Source of the DNA: Streptomyces sp. NBC_00775
GTDB lineage: Bacteria; Actinomycetota; Actinomycetes; Streptomycetales; Streptomycetaceae
Reading direction: 5' to 3'
Assembly (NCBI RefSeq): GCF_036347135.1
Contig: NZ_CP108938.1
Span: forward strand, 6,820,001 to 6,884,000
Length of the DNA stretch: 64,000 nt
Part shown: one piece after another, positions 16,638 through 24,288 of the stretch
How the letters are laid out: each line of letters begins with the position of its first letter
Position numbering within the stretch: the stretch's first letter is position 1
Notes under the pieces: model-generated
Told to the model about the DNA's origin: nothing
Databases searched by the model: none
The model's input: the letters and a program-made list of their open reading frames with translations, nothing else
Made by a program: the position numbers and the translations under genes

Positions 16638-17011
16638 ACTGCTAAGCCCCCCTCGGTGGTCGCGGCTCCTCGGTTGTGTCGCTCCTGCACGTTTCCCCTC
16701 GGTCCTGCACGAGTCCCCCGCCGTAAGACAAGATCGAATCTACTGTGTCCCGTGGCGCCAAGGTGACCAGTTCGCTACTCCGCAGAATGTCGACATGGCA
16801 ACTTGGCGTGAAGCATTCGATCACGAAGCGTTGCACTCGTGGGCCGTACAGGGAAGTGCGCCTCGTGGCAGTGGCCAATCCACGTAGGGTGCGCGAGCCC
16901 CCTGTGGCACTTTCAGTGCAGGTCGAACGGGGGTTGGGGGGTCGTTCGACCAAGGGATGCGCGGTGCGCAGAAGTTGGCTGAAAAGTAGCGGGCGCGTGC
17001 GCGGAAACCGG
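16638..17011 (-). promoter_or_regulatory. adpA: Upstream / leader region of adpA
   Basis: This 374-bp gap before adpA holds no convincing gene. It contains a small dyad GCACT-TTC-AGTGC (16907-16919). Homologous adpA genes have long leaders and several regulator sites, so this is the likely place for adpA control. I could not assign individual boxes. Confidence 0.5.
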
Positions 17012-17482
17012 TCAGTCGACCGGCTTGTTTCCCGCGCCGTGCCGACCACCTCTGTGCGCCCCCGCACCATTTCTGCCCTGTGCGGCGACCACACCGCGCG
17101 CACCGCCCACTCCGGACCCATCACGCGGACCGCGCGGACCGCCCACTCCGGCCACACCGCGCGGGCCGCCCACTCCGGCCACACCGTGCGGGCCGCTCCT
17201 GCCGTGCCGGCCGCGGTGCGGGGCCCGCTCCTCGGCGCGCAGTCGCGCCGCGCCGCGTTCCGACTGCCTCAGCAGCACTCGGCAGGCCCCGGTCACCGCC
17301 GCCAGGCCCAGGGCCGTACCGGCCGCGCCGGCCAGAGAGGTGCCGTACCAGACGAGGACCACCGGGACCAGGACACAGCTGAAGGCCGCCCAGCGCACCA
17401 CGTCGCTCGCGGTGTCCGGCACGGGCGGCGACGCGGACTGTGTGGCGGGGGAGGGGTGGGACGCGGTCTCGGGTCCGGGCAC
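17012..17482 (-). CDS. Membrane protein with Gly/Arg repeat tail
   Basis: A GTG start with AGGGAG upstream gives 156 residues. Two hydrophobic segments lie at about 31-48 (AAFSCVLVPVVLVWYG) and 51-66 (LAGAAGTALGLAAVTG). The C-terminal half is Gly/Arg/His-rich with two tandem GVAGVGGPR units (DNA repeat near 17130-17195). No known domain is seen. It lies upstream of adpA in the same direction, but 374 bp away. Both the small size and the tail suggest a fast-evolving envelope protein; function unknown. Confidence 0.6.
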   Translation of the reverse strand: MPGPETASHPSPATQSASPPVPDTASDVVRWAAFSCVLVPVVLVWYGTSLAGAAGTALGLAAVTGACRVLLRQSERGAARLRAEERAPHRGRHGRSGPHGVAGVGGPRGVAGVGGPRGPRDGSGVGGARGVVAAQGRNGAGAHRGGRHGAGNKPVD

Positions 17483-17503
17483 GGTCTGCTCCCTAGTACT
17501 CCA

Positions 17504-17542
17504 GTGCTCCCCATGGCGAGTACGCGCGTGCTCCCCATGGCG
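17504..17542. repeat. 15-bp direct repeat GTGCTCCCCATGGCG
   Basis: GTGCTCCCCATGGCG occurs at 17504-17518 and 17528-17542 (24-bp period), just upstream of the repeat-tail membrane protein and in the 418-bp divergent gap to the stress-protein gene. Each copy contains the palindrome CCATGG. The rest of the gap shows only promoter-like text and no gene. Confidence 0.6.
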
Positions 17543-17900
17543 GTGGCTTACCGGTTCAACGCGTGTTCGACCGGCCGGTCACTGCCCGGCCGACGGTGGT
17601 GCGGCGCCGAAGGGCTTCGGTGTGCGACGGCGCGGGACGTCGGCGTGCCGAGTCGTGCGACGATGAAAGGGCCCCTCCCTAGGTGAACCCTGTGCAAACC
17701 GCCTGTACGGGGCAGCAACCATTGCGTTACGGGCGCCTCTCATGCATGCTCCGGGGAACGCCGCACAGCGCGCGCGGGATCTGGGCAGAGGAGGCGTGCC
17801 GCCGTACCCTTGGGGGTATGGGGTTGGGAAGATGTTTCCCAGACACAGCTCTGCCGATCGTTGTCGTCCCCACCACGAGGATCCAAACGCCGAGACACCC

Positions 17901-18428
17901 ATGGCCGGTCACGAATTCTTCGATCCCGCGGACCGCAAGCGCCCGCTCGCCGATCCCACGGCGGCCGAGCCCCTGGCGGCGGAAGAACACCGCCAGTCCT
18001 GCGATCCCGCCTTCAAGCACGGCGTCGTCGTCGGTTTCGACGGCTCGACGTCCAGCGAGCGCGCCCTCGCCTACGCGATCGGCATGGCCCATCGCTCCGG
18101 CTCGGGCCTGATCATCGTGCATGTCGCCAACCGGCTGCCCACCACGGTGTGGGCGGGCTGCGAGCCGCCGGTCTTCGTCGACGTGCCGGACCACCGCACC
18201 GAGGTGCTCGGACTCGAACTCGCCTGCGCCGAATATCTGGCCGAGGTGCCCTGGATCCTCGTCGAGCGCGGCGGTGACATCTGCCATGAACTCGAAGAGG
18301 TGGGGCGGGAGTACGAGGCGGACGCGATCGTCGTCGGCTCCACGCACGGCATCGTCGGGCGCATCTTCGGCTCGGTGGCCGGAAGACTCGCCAAGCGCGC
18401 GAAGCGTCCCGTCGTCGTCATTCCGTAA
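17901..18428 (+). CDS. UspA-family universal stress protein
   Basis: A 175-residue protein with a single Usp domain at ~35-175. The start strand has GVVVGFDGSTSSERAL; the ATP-type loop and end are IVVGSTHGIVGRIFGSVAGR and PVVVIP, matching the G-2x-G-9x-G(S/T) nucleotide-binding pattern. The N-terminal ~30 residues are charged. I prefer ATG 17901 (MAGHEFFDPADRKRP); an in-frame ATG at 17832 would add 23 residues and has purine-rich text upstream. Likely a cytosolic ATP-binding stress protein. No operon partner is evident: the next gene is 200 bp away. Confidence 0.88.
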   Translation: MAGHEFFDPADRKRPLADPTAAEPLAAEEHRQSCDPAFKHGVVVGFDGSTSSERALAYAIGMAHRSGSGLIIVHVANRLPTTVWAGCEPPVFVDVPDHRTEVLGLELACAEYLAEVPWILVERGGDICHELEEVGREYEADAIVVGSTHGIVGRIFGSVAGRLAKRAKRPVVVIP

Positions 18429-18629
18429 CTCGCCGTTGTCCCAGGTGAGATGAGCCGGACGAGTTTCCTGGCGGATCGTCAACTCCCCCTGACGCACACG
18501 TGATGCGGCCTAAATCTACTGGCGCGTAGAGGTGGTTTGTGCCCTTGTGAAGGGTACATACCGGTCGCCGGACCAACCGCACGGCCGGTACCACGCAGCA
18601 CAACTGCACATGCATGAAGGGAGCCCGCC

Positions 18630-19199
18630 GTGGACAACGACGTCTCTGCGGGAAGCACCACATCGACCCTCGGCCAACTCGCGCTCGGACTCACCCTGCT
18701 GGCCTTCGGCCTCGGTCACACCGAAGTGATCGACGGCGTCACGGCAGCCGACTCCGTCTCCCTCGCCACCTATGTCGGTGGCATCGCGCTCTTCGTCGCC
18801 GGTCTGTTCGCCTTCCGTGACCGTGACGCCTTCACCGGTACGGCCTTCACCGCACTCGGCGCGCTCTGGTTCACCTGGGGCGTCACGTCCGACGCGCAGG
18901 CCTCCGCCAACGCGGCCGGTCTCTTCCTGCTCCTGTTCGCGCTGGTCGCGCTGAGCCTGGCAGCAGGGTCCGCCGGCGGTTCCCTGTTCGTACGGGGCAC
19001 GTACGGGCTGCTCTTCCTGTCGCTGCTGCTGCTCGCCATAGGGCAGTTCGGTGACTCCAGCGGGCTGGCGAAGGTCGCGGGCTGGCTTGCGGCGGTAGGC
19101 GGTCTGCTCGCTTGGTACGGGGCTACGGCGGCCATGGCTCACTGGCCCACCACGCTTCCCGGGCGTGCCGCCGGCCGGGGGGTGACGGCCACCGGTTAG
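18630..19199 (+). CDS. Acetate/succinate transporter, GPR1/FUN34/YaaH family
   Basis: GTG with GGGAG eight bases upstream gives 189 residues and six hydrophobic segments. GQLALGLTLLAFGLGHTEV corresponds to the family's first span, and LGALWFTWGV to a conserved mid-protein span. Family members (SatP/YaaH, Ady2) are channels or symporters for acetate and small monocarboxylates. The motif agreement is partial, so substrate is tentative. It is transcribed alone and ends in front of two terminators shared with glmS. Confidence 0.75.
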   Translation: MDNDVSAGSTTSTLGQLALGLTLLAFGLGHTEVIDGVTAADSVSLATYVGGIALFVAGLFAFRDRDAFTGTAFTALGALWFTWGVTSDAQASANAAGLFLLLFALVALSLAAGSAGGSLFVRGTYGLLFLSLLLLAIGQFGDSSGLAKVAGWLAAVGGLLAWYGATAAMAHWPTTLPGRAAGRGVTATG

Positions 19200-19239
19200 C
19201 GGCGCCGGCTGGGGGTTTGGGCGGCCCCCGGCGATGAGA

Positions 19240-19279
19240 ACGGACCCCCCGTGTTTGGTGGCAACACGTGGGGGTCCGT
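19240..19279 (+). terminator. Hairpin after the acetate-type transporter
   Basis: ACGGACCCCCCGTGTT (19240-19255) pairs with AACACGTGGGGGTCCGT (19263-19279), a stem of 16 bp with one bulge and a 7-nt loop, 40 bp after the stop. Confidence 0.85.
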
Positions 19280-19294
19280 CCCGTTGTCCGGCCT

Positions 19295-19364
19295 GTGCGG
19301 GCCGGTGGGGGTTGCTCGCGCAGTTCCCCGCGTCCCTGAAGGGGCGCTGCCCCTTCAGGGACGC
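19295..19364 (-). terminator. glmS terminator within a dispersed repeat copy
   Basis: The stem is perfect over 15 bp: 19330-19344 pairs with 19350-19364, loop CGCTG. It ends 5 nt from the glmS stop. Bases 19295-19337 carry the dispersed element TGCGGGCCGGTGGGGGTTGC...CGCAGTTCCCCGCGTCCCT that recurs at 36.3-36.5 and 46.2-46.4 kb. Confidence 0.85.
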
Positions 19365-19368
19365 TTCA

Positions 19369-21186
19369 CTACTCCACCGTTACCGACTTGGCGAGGTTGC
19401 GCGGCTTGTCGATGTCCCGGCCCAGGGCCAATGCCGTGTGGTAGGCGAGGAGTTGGAGGGGGATGCCCATGAGGATGGGGTCCAGTTCGTCCTCGTTCTT
19501 CGGGACGACGATCGTCTGGTCGGCCTTCTCCTGGTGCTGGTGGGCGACCGCGAGGATCTTGCCGCTGCGGGCCTTGATCTCCTCCAGGGCGGCGCGGTTC
19601 TTCTCCAGGAGGTCGTCGTCGGGGACGATCGCGACCGTGGGCAGGGCGGGCTCGATGAGGGCCAGCGGGCCGTGCTTGAGCTCGGAGGCGGGGTAGGCCT
19701 CGGCGTGGATGTACGAGACCTCCTTGAGCTTCAGGGAGGCCTCACGGGCCACCGGGTAGCCCCGTACGCGGCCGATGAAGAGCATCGAGCGGGCCTCGGC
19801 GTACTCCGCGGCCAGCTTCTTGATCTCGTCCTCCTGCTCCAGGATCTCGGAGATCTGCGCGGGCAGCTTGCGCAGGCCCTCGATGATCCGCTTGCCGTCG
19901 CGGACCGACAGGTCACGGGTACGGCCGAGGTGCAGCGCGAGCAGCGCGAACGCGACGGTGGTGTTGGTGAAGCACTTCGTCGAGACGACGCAGACCTCGG
20001 GGCCCGCGTGGACGTACATGCCGCCGTCCGCCTCGCGGGCGATCGCCGAGCCGACGACATTGACCACGCCCAGCACCCGCGCGCCCTTGCGCTTCAGCTC
20101 CTGGACGGCGGCCAGTACGTCGTACGTCTCACCGGACTGGGACACGGCCACGTACAGGGTGTCGGGGTCGACGACCGCGTTGCGGTAGCGGAACTCGGAG
20201 GCCGGCTCGGCGTCCGCGGGGATGCGGGCCAGCTCCTCGATCATCTGGGCGCCGATCATGCCCGCGTGGTACGAGGTGCCGCAGCCGAGGATCTTCACGC
20301 GGCGGATCTGGCGCGCCTCGCGGGCGTCCAGGTTCAGGCCGCCGAGGTGGACCGTCGAGAACCTGTCGTCGATGCGGCCGCGCAGCACGCGGTCCACGGC
20401 GTCGGCCTGCTCGTGGATCTCCTTGTGCATGTACGTGTCGTGGCCGCCCATGTCGTACGACGCCGCCTCCCACTCCACGGTGGTCGGCTCGGCCGTCGTA
20501 CGGGTGCCCTCGGTGGTGTACGTGCGGAAGTCGTCGGCCTTGAGGGTGGCCATCTCGCCGTCGTCCAGGGTCACTATCTGGCGGGTGTGGGTGACCAGGG
20601 CAGCGATGTCCGAGGCGACGAACATCTCCTTCTCGCCGATGCCGAGGACGACCGGGGAGCCGTTTCGGGCCACCACGATGCGGTCGGGGAAGTCGGCGTG
20701 CATCACGGCGATGCCGTAGGTGCCCTCGATCACGCGCAGCGCCTGGCGGACCTTCTCCTCCAGGGTCTCGGCCTGGGAGCGGGCGATGAGGTGGGTGAGG
20801 ACCTCGGTGTCGGTCTCGGAGAGGAACTCGACGCCGTCGGCCTCCAGCTTCTTGCGCAGGTCGGAGGCGTTGTCGATGATCCCGTTGTGGACGATCGCGA
20901 CCTTGTTGTCGGCCGACATGTGCGGGTGGGCGTTCACGTCGGAGGGGGCGCCGTGGGTGGCCCAGCGGGTGTGGGCGATGCCGGTGGTGCCCTTGAAGCG
21001 CGCGGGGACCTTGGCCTCCAGGTCACGGACCCGGCCCTTGGCCTTGACCATCTTCAGGCCGGCCGACTTGGGGGTCGTGACGACGATGCCCGCCGAGTCG
21101 TAGCCGCGGTACTCCAGGCGCTGCAGGCCTTCGAGCAGCAGGGGAGCCACATCACGCTTGCCGATGTATCCGACGATTCCGCACAT
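19369..21186 (-). CDS. glmS: Glutamine--fructose-6-phosphate aminotransferase (isomerising)
   Basis: This 605-residue enzyme makes glucosamine-6-phosphate from fructose-6-phosphate and glutamine, the entry to peptidoglycan aminosugars. The N-terminal glutaminase has Cys2 as nucleophile (MCGIVGYIG) and HTRWATHG. Two SIS sugar-isomerase domains follow (CGTSYHAGM; SQSGETYDVLAA), and the end KPRNLAKSVTVE is the family signature. ATG 21186 is followed directly by the catalytic Cys, so the start is certain. An 85-residue gene lies 20 nt upstream on the same strand. Many streptomycetes carry a second glmS elsewhere. Confidence 0.97.
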   Translation of the reverse strand: MCGIVGYIGKRDVAPLLLEGLQRLEYRGYDSAGIVVTTPKSAGLKMVKAKGRVRDLEAKVPARFKGTTGIAHTRWATHGAPSDVNAHPHMSADNKVAIVHNGIIDNASDLRKKLEADGVEFLSETDTEVLTHLIARSQAETLEEKVRQALRVIEGTYGIAVMHADFPDRIVVARNGSPVVLGIGEKEMFVASDIAALVTHTRQIVTLDDGEMATLKADDFRTYTTEGTRTTAEPTTVEWEAASYDMGGHDTYMHKEIHEQADAVDRVLRGRIDDRFSTVHLGGLNLDAREARQIRRVKILGCGTSYHAGMIGAQMIEELARIPADAEPASEFRYRNAVVDPDTLYVAVSQSGETYDVLAAVQELKRKGARVLGVVNVVGSAIAREADGGMYVHAGPEVCVVSTKCFTNTTVAFALLALHLGRTRDLSVRDGKRIIEGLRKLPAQISEILEQEDEIKKLAAEYAEARSMLFIGRVRGYPVAREASLKLKEVSYIHAEAYPASELKHGPLALIEPALPTVAIVPDDDLLEKNRAALEEIKARSGKILAVAHQHQEKADQTIVVPKNEDELDPILMGIPLQLLAYHTALALGRDIDKPRNLAKSVTVE

Positions 21187-21206
21187 ATAGGTAAAGTCCC
21201 AGTCCC

Positions 21207-21464
21207 TCAGCCGTAAACGATGCGGCGCAGCTGCCTGAGCGTGAGCTCCGGCGGCGCGACCGCGCGGTATTTCAGGTCCGCCTCGATCCGTTCGAAGATC
21301 GTCGCGTTCACCATGCCCTGGGCCTGGAGCTCGCGATGGCGGCGACGGACGTACTCCTCGGTCGTCTCGTCGAAGTAGGCGAGCACGTCCTGGATCACCC
21401 GCAGCGCCTCGCCCCGGTTCAGGGGCGTGGACCGCGTCAGATGATCAACAAGTTCGTCGTGCAC
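21207..21464 (-). CDS. 85-residue conserved-looking protein upstream of glmS
   Basis: I chose the GTG at 21464 (AGGA about 8 nt upstream) because the coherent helical sequence begins there: VHDELVDHLTRSTPLNRGEA. The product is charged, with no membrane span or signal, and probably all-helical: an LNRGEALRVIQDVLAYFDE helix, then EEYVRRRHRELQ, and a C-terminal LTLRQLRRIVYG. The longer frame up to 21626 lacks such composition. The 20-nt gap to glmS implies one transcript. No family is recognised; a role linked to GlmS or aminosugar supply is inference from position. Confidence 0.75.
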   Translation of the reverse strand: MHDELVDHLTRSTPLNRGEALRVIQDVLAYFDETTEEYVRRRHRELQAQGMVNATIFERIEADLKYRAVAPPELTLRQLRRIVYG

Positions 21465-21505
21465 CCGTTGATCCTGGGGTACCGGCGAGTGATTCGCAAG
21501 AATCC

Positions 21506-21521
21506 TGCCCGATATCGGGCA
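21506..21521. promoter_or_regulatory. 16-bp perfect palindrome between divergent promoters
   Basis: TGCCCGATATCGGGCA is a perfect palindrome 42 bp upstream of the 85-residue gene/glmS unit and 87 bp before the GTG of the phosphatase gene. It looks like an operator for a dimeric regulator; the regulator is unknown. Confidence 0.55.
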
Positions 21522-21607
21522 AGCGGCTGTTGAACCTCTTATGGGGGGCTGTTTGCAAGCTGTCCATCCTGTGTCTTGTGCCGCGTCGATTGCCGGGAGC
21601 AACTTCT

Positions 21608-23194
21608 GTGACCATGGACACTCCACGCATGGGCGTACCGGAGAAGCTCGCCGAGCGCATGAGCATGGCCGAGCAGCACGAATTCCTCCGCGCCAAGTTC
21701 TCCCGGCGCAACATGATCAGAGGCGGGGCCGTGACCATCGGCGCCGTCGCGGGCGGCGCCTTCGTGCCGGGCGCCGTCGCACAGGCCGCGGTCCCGACGC
21801 AGGCCACCGCCTCCTCGACCGAGACGGTCGACGGCGCGCTCGTCGCCCCCTTCGGCCGCCACCTGGCCTTCGGCAACGACCCGCGCACCGAGGTCACGGT
21901 CTCCTGGCAGGTGCCGACCGCCGTGAAGAAGCCGTACATACGCATCGGCGCCCACCCCTGGGACCTCTCCCGCAAGATCGAGGCCGAGGTCCGGGCGCTG
22001 TACACCCCGGCCGGTGTCGGCGTCAGCGCCGACCACACGCAGTACTACCTGCACGCCAAGCTCACCCACCTGCGCCCCGGCAAGACGTACTACTACGGCG
22101 TCGGCCACGCGGGCTTCGACCCGGCCGCGCCCCACCTCCTCGGCACCCTGGGCACCTTCACCACCGCGCCCGCGAGCGCCGAGCCGTTCACCTTCACGGC
22201 CTTCGGCGACGAGGGCGTCGGCTACCACGGCCTCGCCAACGACGCCCTGCTGCTCGGCCAGAACCCGGCCTTCCACCTGCACGCCGGCGACATCGCGTAC
22301 GCGGACCCGTCCGGCGCGGGCAAGGTCGCGGACACCGGCTTCGACTCGCGCATCTGGGACCAGTTCCTCGCCCAGACCGAGACGGTCGCCAAGTCCGTCC
22401 CGTGGATGCCGGCGTACGGCAACCACGACATGGAGGCCTGGTACTCGCCCAACGGCTACGGCGGCGAGGAAGCCCGCTGGACGCTGCCGGACAACGGGCC
22501 CGACAAGGCGAACCTGCCCGGCGTGTACTCCTTCGTCTACGGCAACACGGCGGTCATCTCGCTGGACGCCAACGACATCTCCTTCGAGATCCCGGCGAAC
22601 CTGGGCATCTCCGGCGGCACCCAGACCACCTGGCTGGAGGGGCAGCTCAAGAAGTTCCGGGCGTCCAAGGACGTCGACTTCATCGTGATCTTCTTCCACC
22701 ACTGCGCGTACTGCACCTCCACGGCGCACGCCTCGGAGGGGGGCGTGCGACAGGAGTGGGTGCCGCTGTTCGAGAAGTACACGGTGGACCTGGTCATCAA
22801 CGGTCACAACCACCAGTACGAGCGGACCGACGTCATCAAGGGCGACGCGGTCATCAAGAAGCTGCCGATCGGGGGTACGGCGTACCCGGAGACCGAGGGC
22901 GTTGTGTACGTGACGGCGGGGGCCGCCGGGCGGAGCCTGTACGCGTTCACCGCGCCGCAGTCGTACGAGGGGAACGAGAACGAGGTCGAGTCCGTGGCCT
23001 CCTTCATCAACCAGAAGGACGGGAAGCAGAACGAGACGGTGGCGTGGTCTCGGGTGCGGTATCTCAACTACTCGTTCCTGCGGGTGGATGTCGCGCCCGC
23101 GGTGAAGGGGCGGATGGCCACGTTGACTGTGCGGGGGATCGCTGAGACCGGGGTTGAGGTTGACCGGTTTACCGTGGCTCGGCGGGTGCGTTAG
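21608..23194 (+). CDS. Tat-exported purple-acid-type metallophosphoesterase
   Basis: Residues ~35-60 carry a twin-arginine signal (SRRNMIRGGAVTIGAVAGG). An N-terminal fibronectin-like purple acid phosphatase domain follows (VTVSWQVPTAVKK; PGKTYYYGVGHAG). The metallophosphatase core has GDIAYAD, YGNHDMEAW, FFHHCAYC and NGHNHQYERT, supplying Asp, Asn and His ligands of a two-metal centre. GTG 21608 has GGGAG 8 nt upstream; ATG 21614 is the alternative. Expected to release phosphate from organic esters outside the cell after folding with metals in the cytosol. It diverges from the glmS unit across a palindrome. Confidence 0.92.
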   Translation: MTMDTPRMGVPEKLAERMSMAEQHEFLRAKFSRRNMIRGGAVTIGAVAGGAFVPGAVAQAAVPTQATASSTETVDGALVAPFGRHLAFGNDPRTEVTVSWQVPTAVKKPYIRIGAHPWDLSRKIEAEVRALYTPAGVGVSADHTQYYLHAKLTHLRPGKTYYYGVGHAGFDPAAPHLLGTLGTFTTAPASAEPFTFTAFGDEGVGYHGLANDALLLGQNPAFHLHAGDIAYADPSGAGKVADTGFDSRIWDQFLAQTETVAKSVPWMPAYGNHDMEAWYSPNGYGGEEARWTLPDNGPDKANLPGVYSFVYGNTAVISLDANDISFEIPANLGISGGTQTTWLEGQLKKFRASKDVDFIVIFFHHCAYCTSTAHASEGGVRQEWVPLFEKYTVDLVINGHNHQYERTDVIKGDAVIKKLPIGGTAYPETEGVVYVTAGAAGRSLYAFTAPQSYEGNENEVESVASFINQKDGKQNETVAWSRVRYLNYSFLRVDVAPAVKGRMATLTVRGIAETGVEVDRFTVARRVR

Positions 23195-23200
23195 CTGTCG

Positions 23201-23328
23201 GCCGGTGGGGGTTGCCCGCGCCCACGCGGCGGAGCCGCAAATGTCACAGCCCCGCGCCCCTAAATGAGCCCGGCGCTTGGCTGATCGCGTGTCTAGAAGG
23301 CGGGGCATGTTGATCTGGAGGCGGTCCT
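23201..23328. repeat. Diverged dispersed-repeat copy in a convergent gap
   Basis: 23203-23219 reads GCCGGTGGGGGTTGCCC, and CAGCCCCGCGCCCCTAAATG follows at about 23249-23268; both parts recur in the copies near 19.3, 36.4 and 46.3 kb. The gap separates the phosphatase gene from the opposing DUF4429 gene. No gene lies in it. Confidence 0.5.
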
Positions 23329-24198
23329 CTACATTCGTTTGAGGACCGCCTGCTTGGCCAAGGCGAACTCGTCGTCCGTCAGGATGCCGGACTTATGGAG
23401 GTCGCCGAGTTCGCGGAGGCGGCGGAGCAGGGCGTCGTGGTCGGCCTCCGGGGTGATGGTTGGGGGCTGCTCCTTCACCGGCGTCTTTTCTGGAGCTGCC
23501 GTCGGATGCGGGAGCCTCGCCTGCACCGCCGCCGCGACGAGCGCCATCAGCGGGTCCTTCCTGAAGCCCCACAGCTCGACGGAGTTGGGGTCGTACTTCG
23601 GTGGGGCCTTGGTTTCCGCGCCGCGTACCGTGAAGCGCAGGGAGCCGTTCTCCAGGCCGATCGCGGGGTGCCACTCGACGGCGGTGATGTCGGTGAGGGC
23701 CAGGGTGCGGGCGCCCGCGGCGGACTTGGCGTCCTCCGTCTTCCAGTTCCATTCCAGGCGTACGTGTTCGCCGTCGAAGCTCGCCGTGCCGTCCCCGGCG
23801 GAGGCGGACAGCGGTACCGAGGGGCCGGGGAGCAGGTAGCTGTCGACCGGGCCGGAGGGCACCTGGTCGAGGAGCAGCGCGTTGCGGATCTCGTCCACCA
23901 TGTACTCGGCGACGCCGTAGCGGTCGGACTCGACGGTGAGCTGGTACGGGTCGTTCGGCTCCGCGAGCTTGCCGGCGGTCGCCTGGAGCAGCGGGTCGGC
24001 GCCGTCGCGCAGCCGGAGCCTGAGGCGCCCGGTCTTCCTGCCCTGCTCGAAGGAGATGCCCGCCAACGCGCCGAGCGGGACGGTCAGTTCGCCCAGCATC
24101 GTGCGGAGCGGGCTGACGTTCTTGTTCCGGCCAGGGGTCATCCGCAGGGCGTCGCCGTCGAAGGCCCACGTGCCGTCTCTCTGGATGATTTCCGCCAT
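23329..24198 (-). CDS. DUF4429 / SHOCT domain protein
   Basis: The 289-residue protein has two tandem DUF4429-like beta-rich domains, ~5-115 (GTWAFDGDALRM...GISFEQGRKTGRLRLRL) and ~130-230 (TASFDGEHVRLEW...ITAVEWHPAIGLENGSLRF). Each resembles a PH-like fold. A Pro/Glu linker leads to a C-terminal SHOCT motif (~260-289, LRELGDLHKSGILTDDEFALAK). SHOCT tails are short two-helix oligomerisation modules. No signal peptide or catalytic motif is seen. Function is unknown; membrane or nucleic-acid association has been proposed for similar proteins. Confidence 0.85.
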   Translation of the reverse strand: MAEIIQRDGTWAFDGDALRMTPGRNKNVSPLRTMLGELTVPLGALAGISFEQGRKTGRLRLRLRDGADPLLQATAGKLAEPNDPYQLTVESDRYGVAEYMVDEIRNALLLDQVPSGPVDSYLLPGPSVPLSASAGDGTASFDGEHVRLEWNWKTEDAKSAAGARTLALTDITAVEWHPAIGLENGSLRFTVRGAETKAPPKYDPNSVELWGFRKDPLMALVAAAVQARLPHPTAAPEKTPVKEQPPTITPEADHDALLRRLRELGDLHKSGILTDDEFALAKQAVLKRM

Positions 24199-24288
24199 GA
24201 GGGGGATTGTTTCACCGGCTCTGCGGGAGAGTGGTCTTTACCAATTCGGGTCCACCCCCCAGGTGCAGGGCCCTCGAAGGGAGCGCAT

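Noticed and set aside
16907..16919. AdpA autoregulatory site in its own upstream region
   Set aside because: TGGCACTTTC does not fit the AdpA consensus TGGCSNGWWY at the fifth base; too weak to call.
19234..21216. Long plus-strand frame opposite glmS
   Set aside because: Antisense shadow; glmS on the minus strand is complete from Cys2 to its C-terminal signature.
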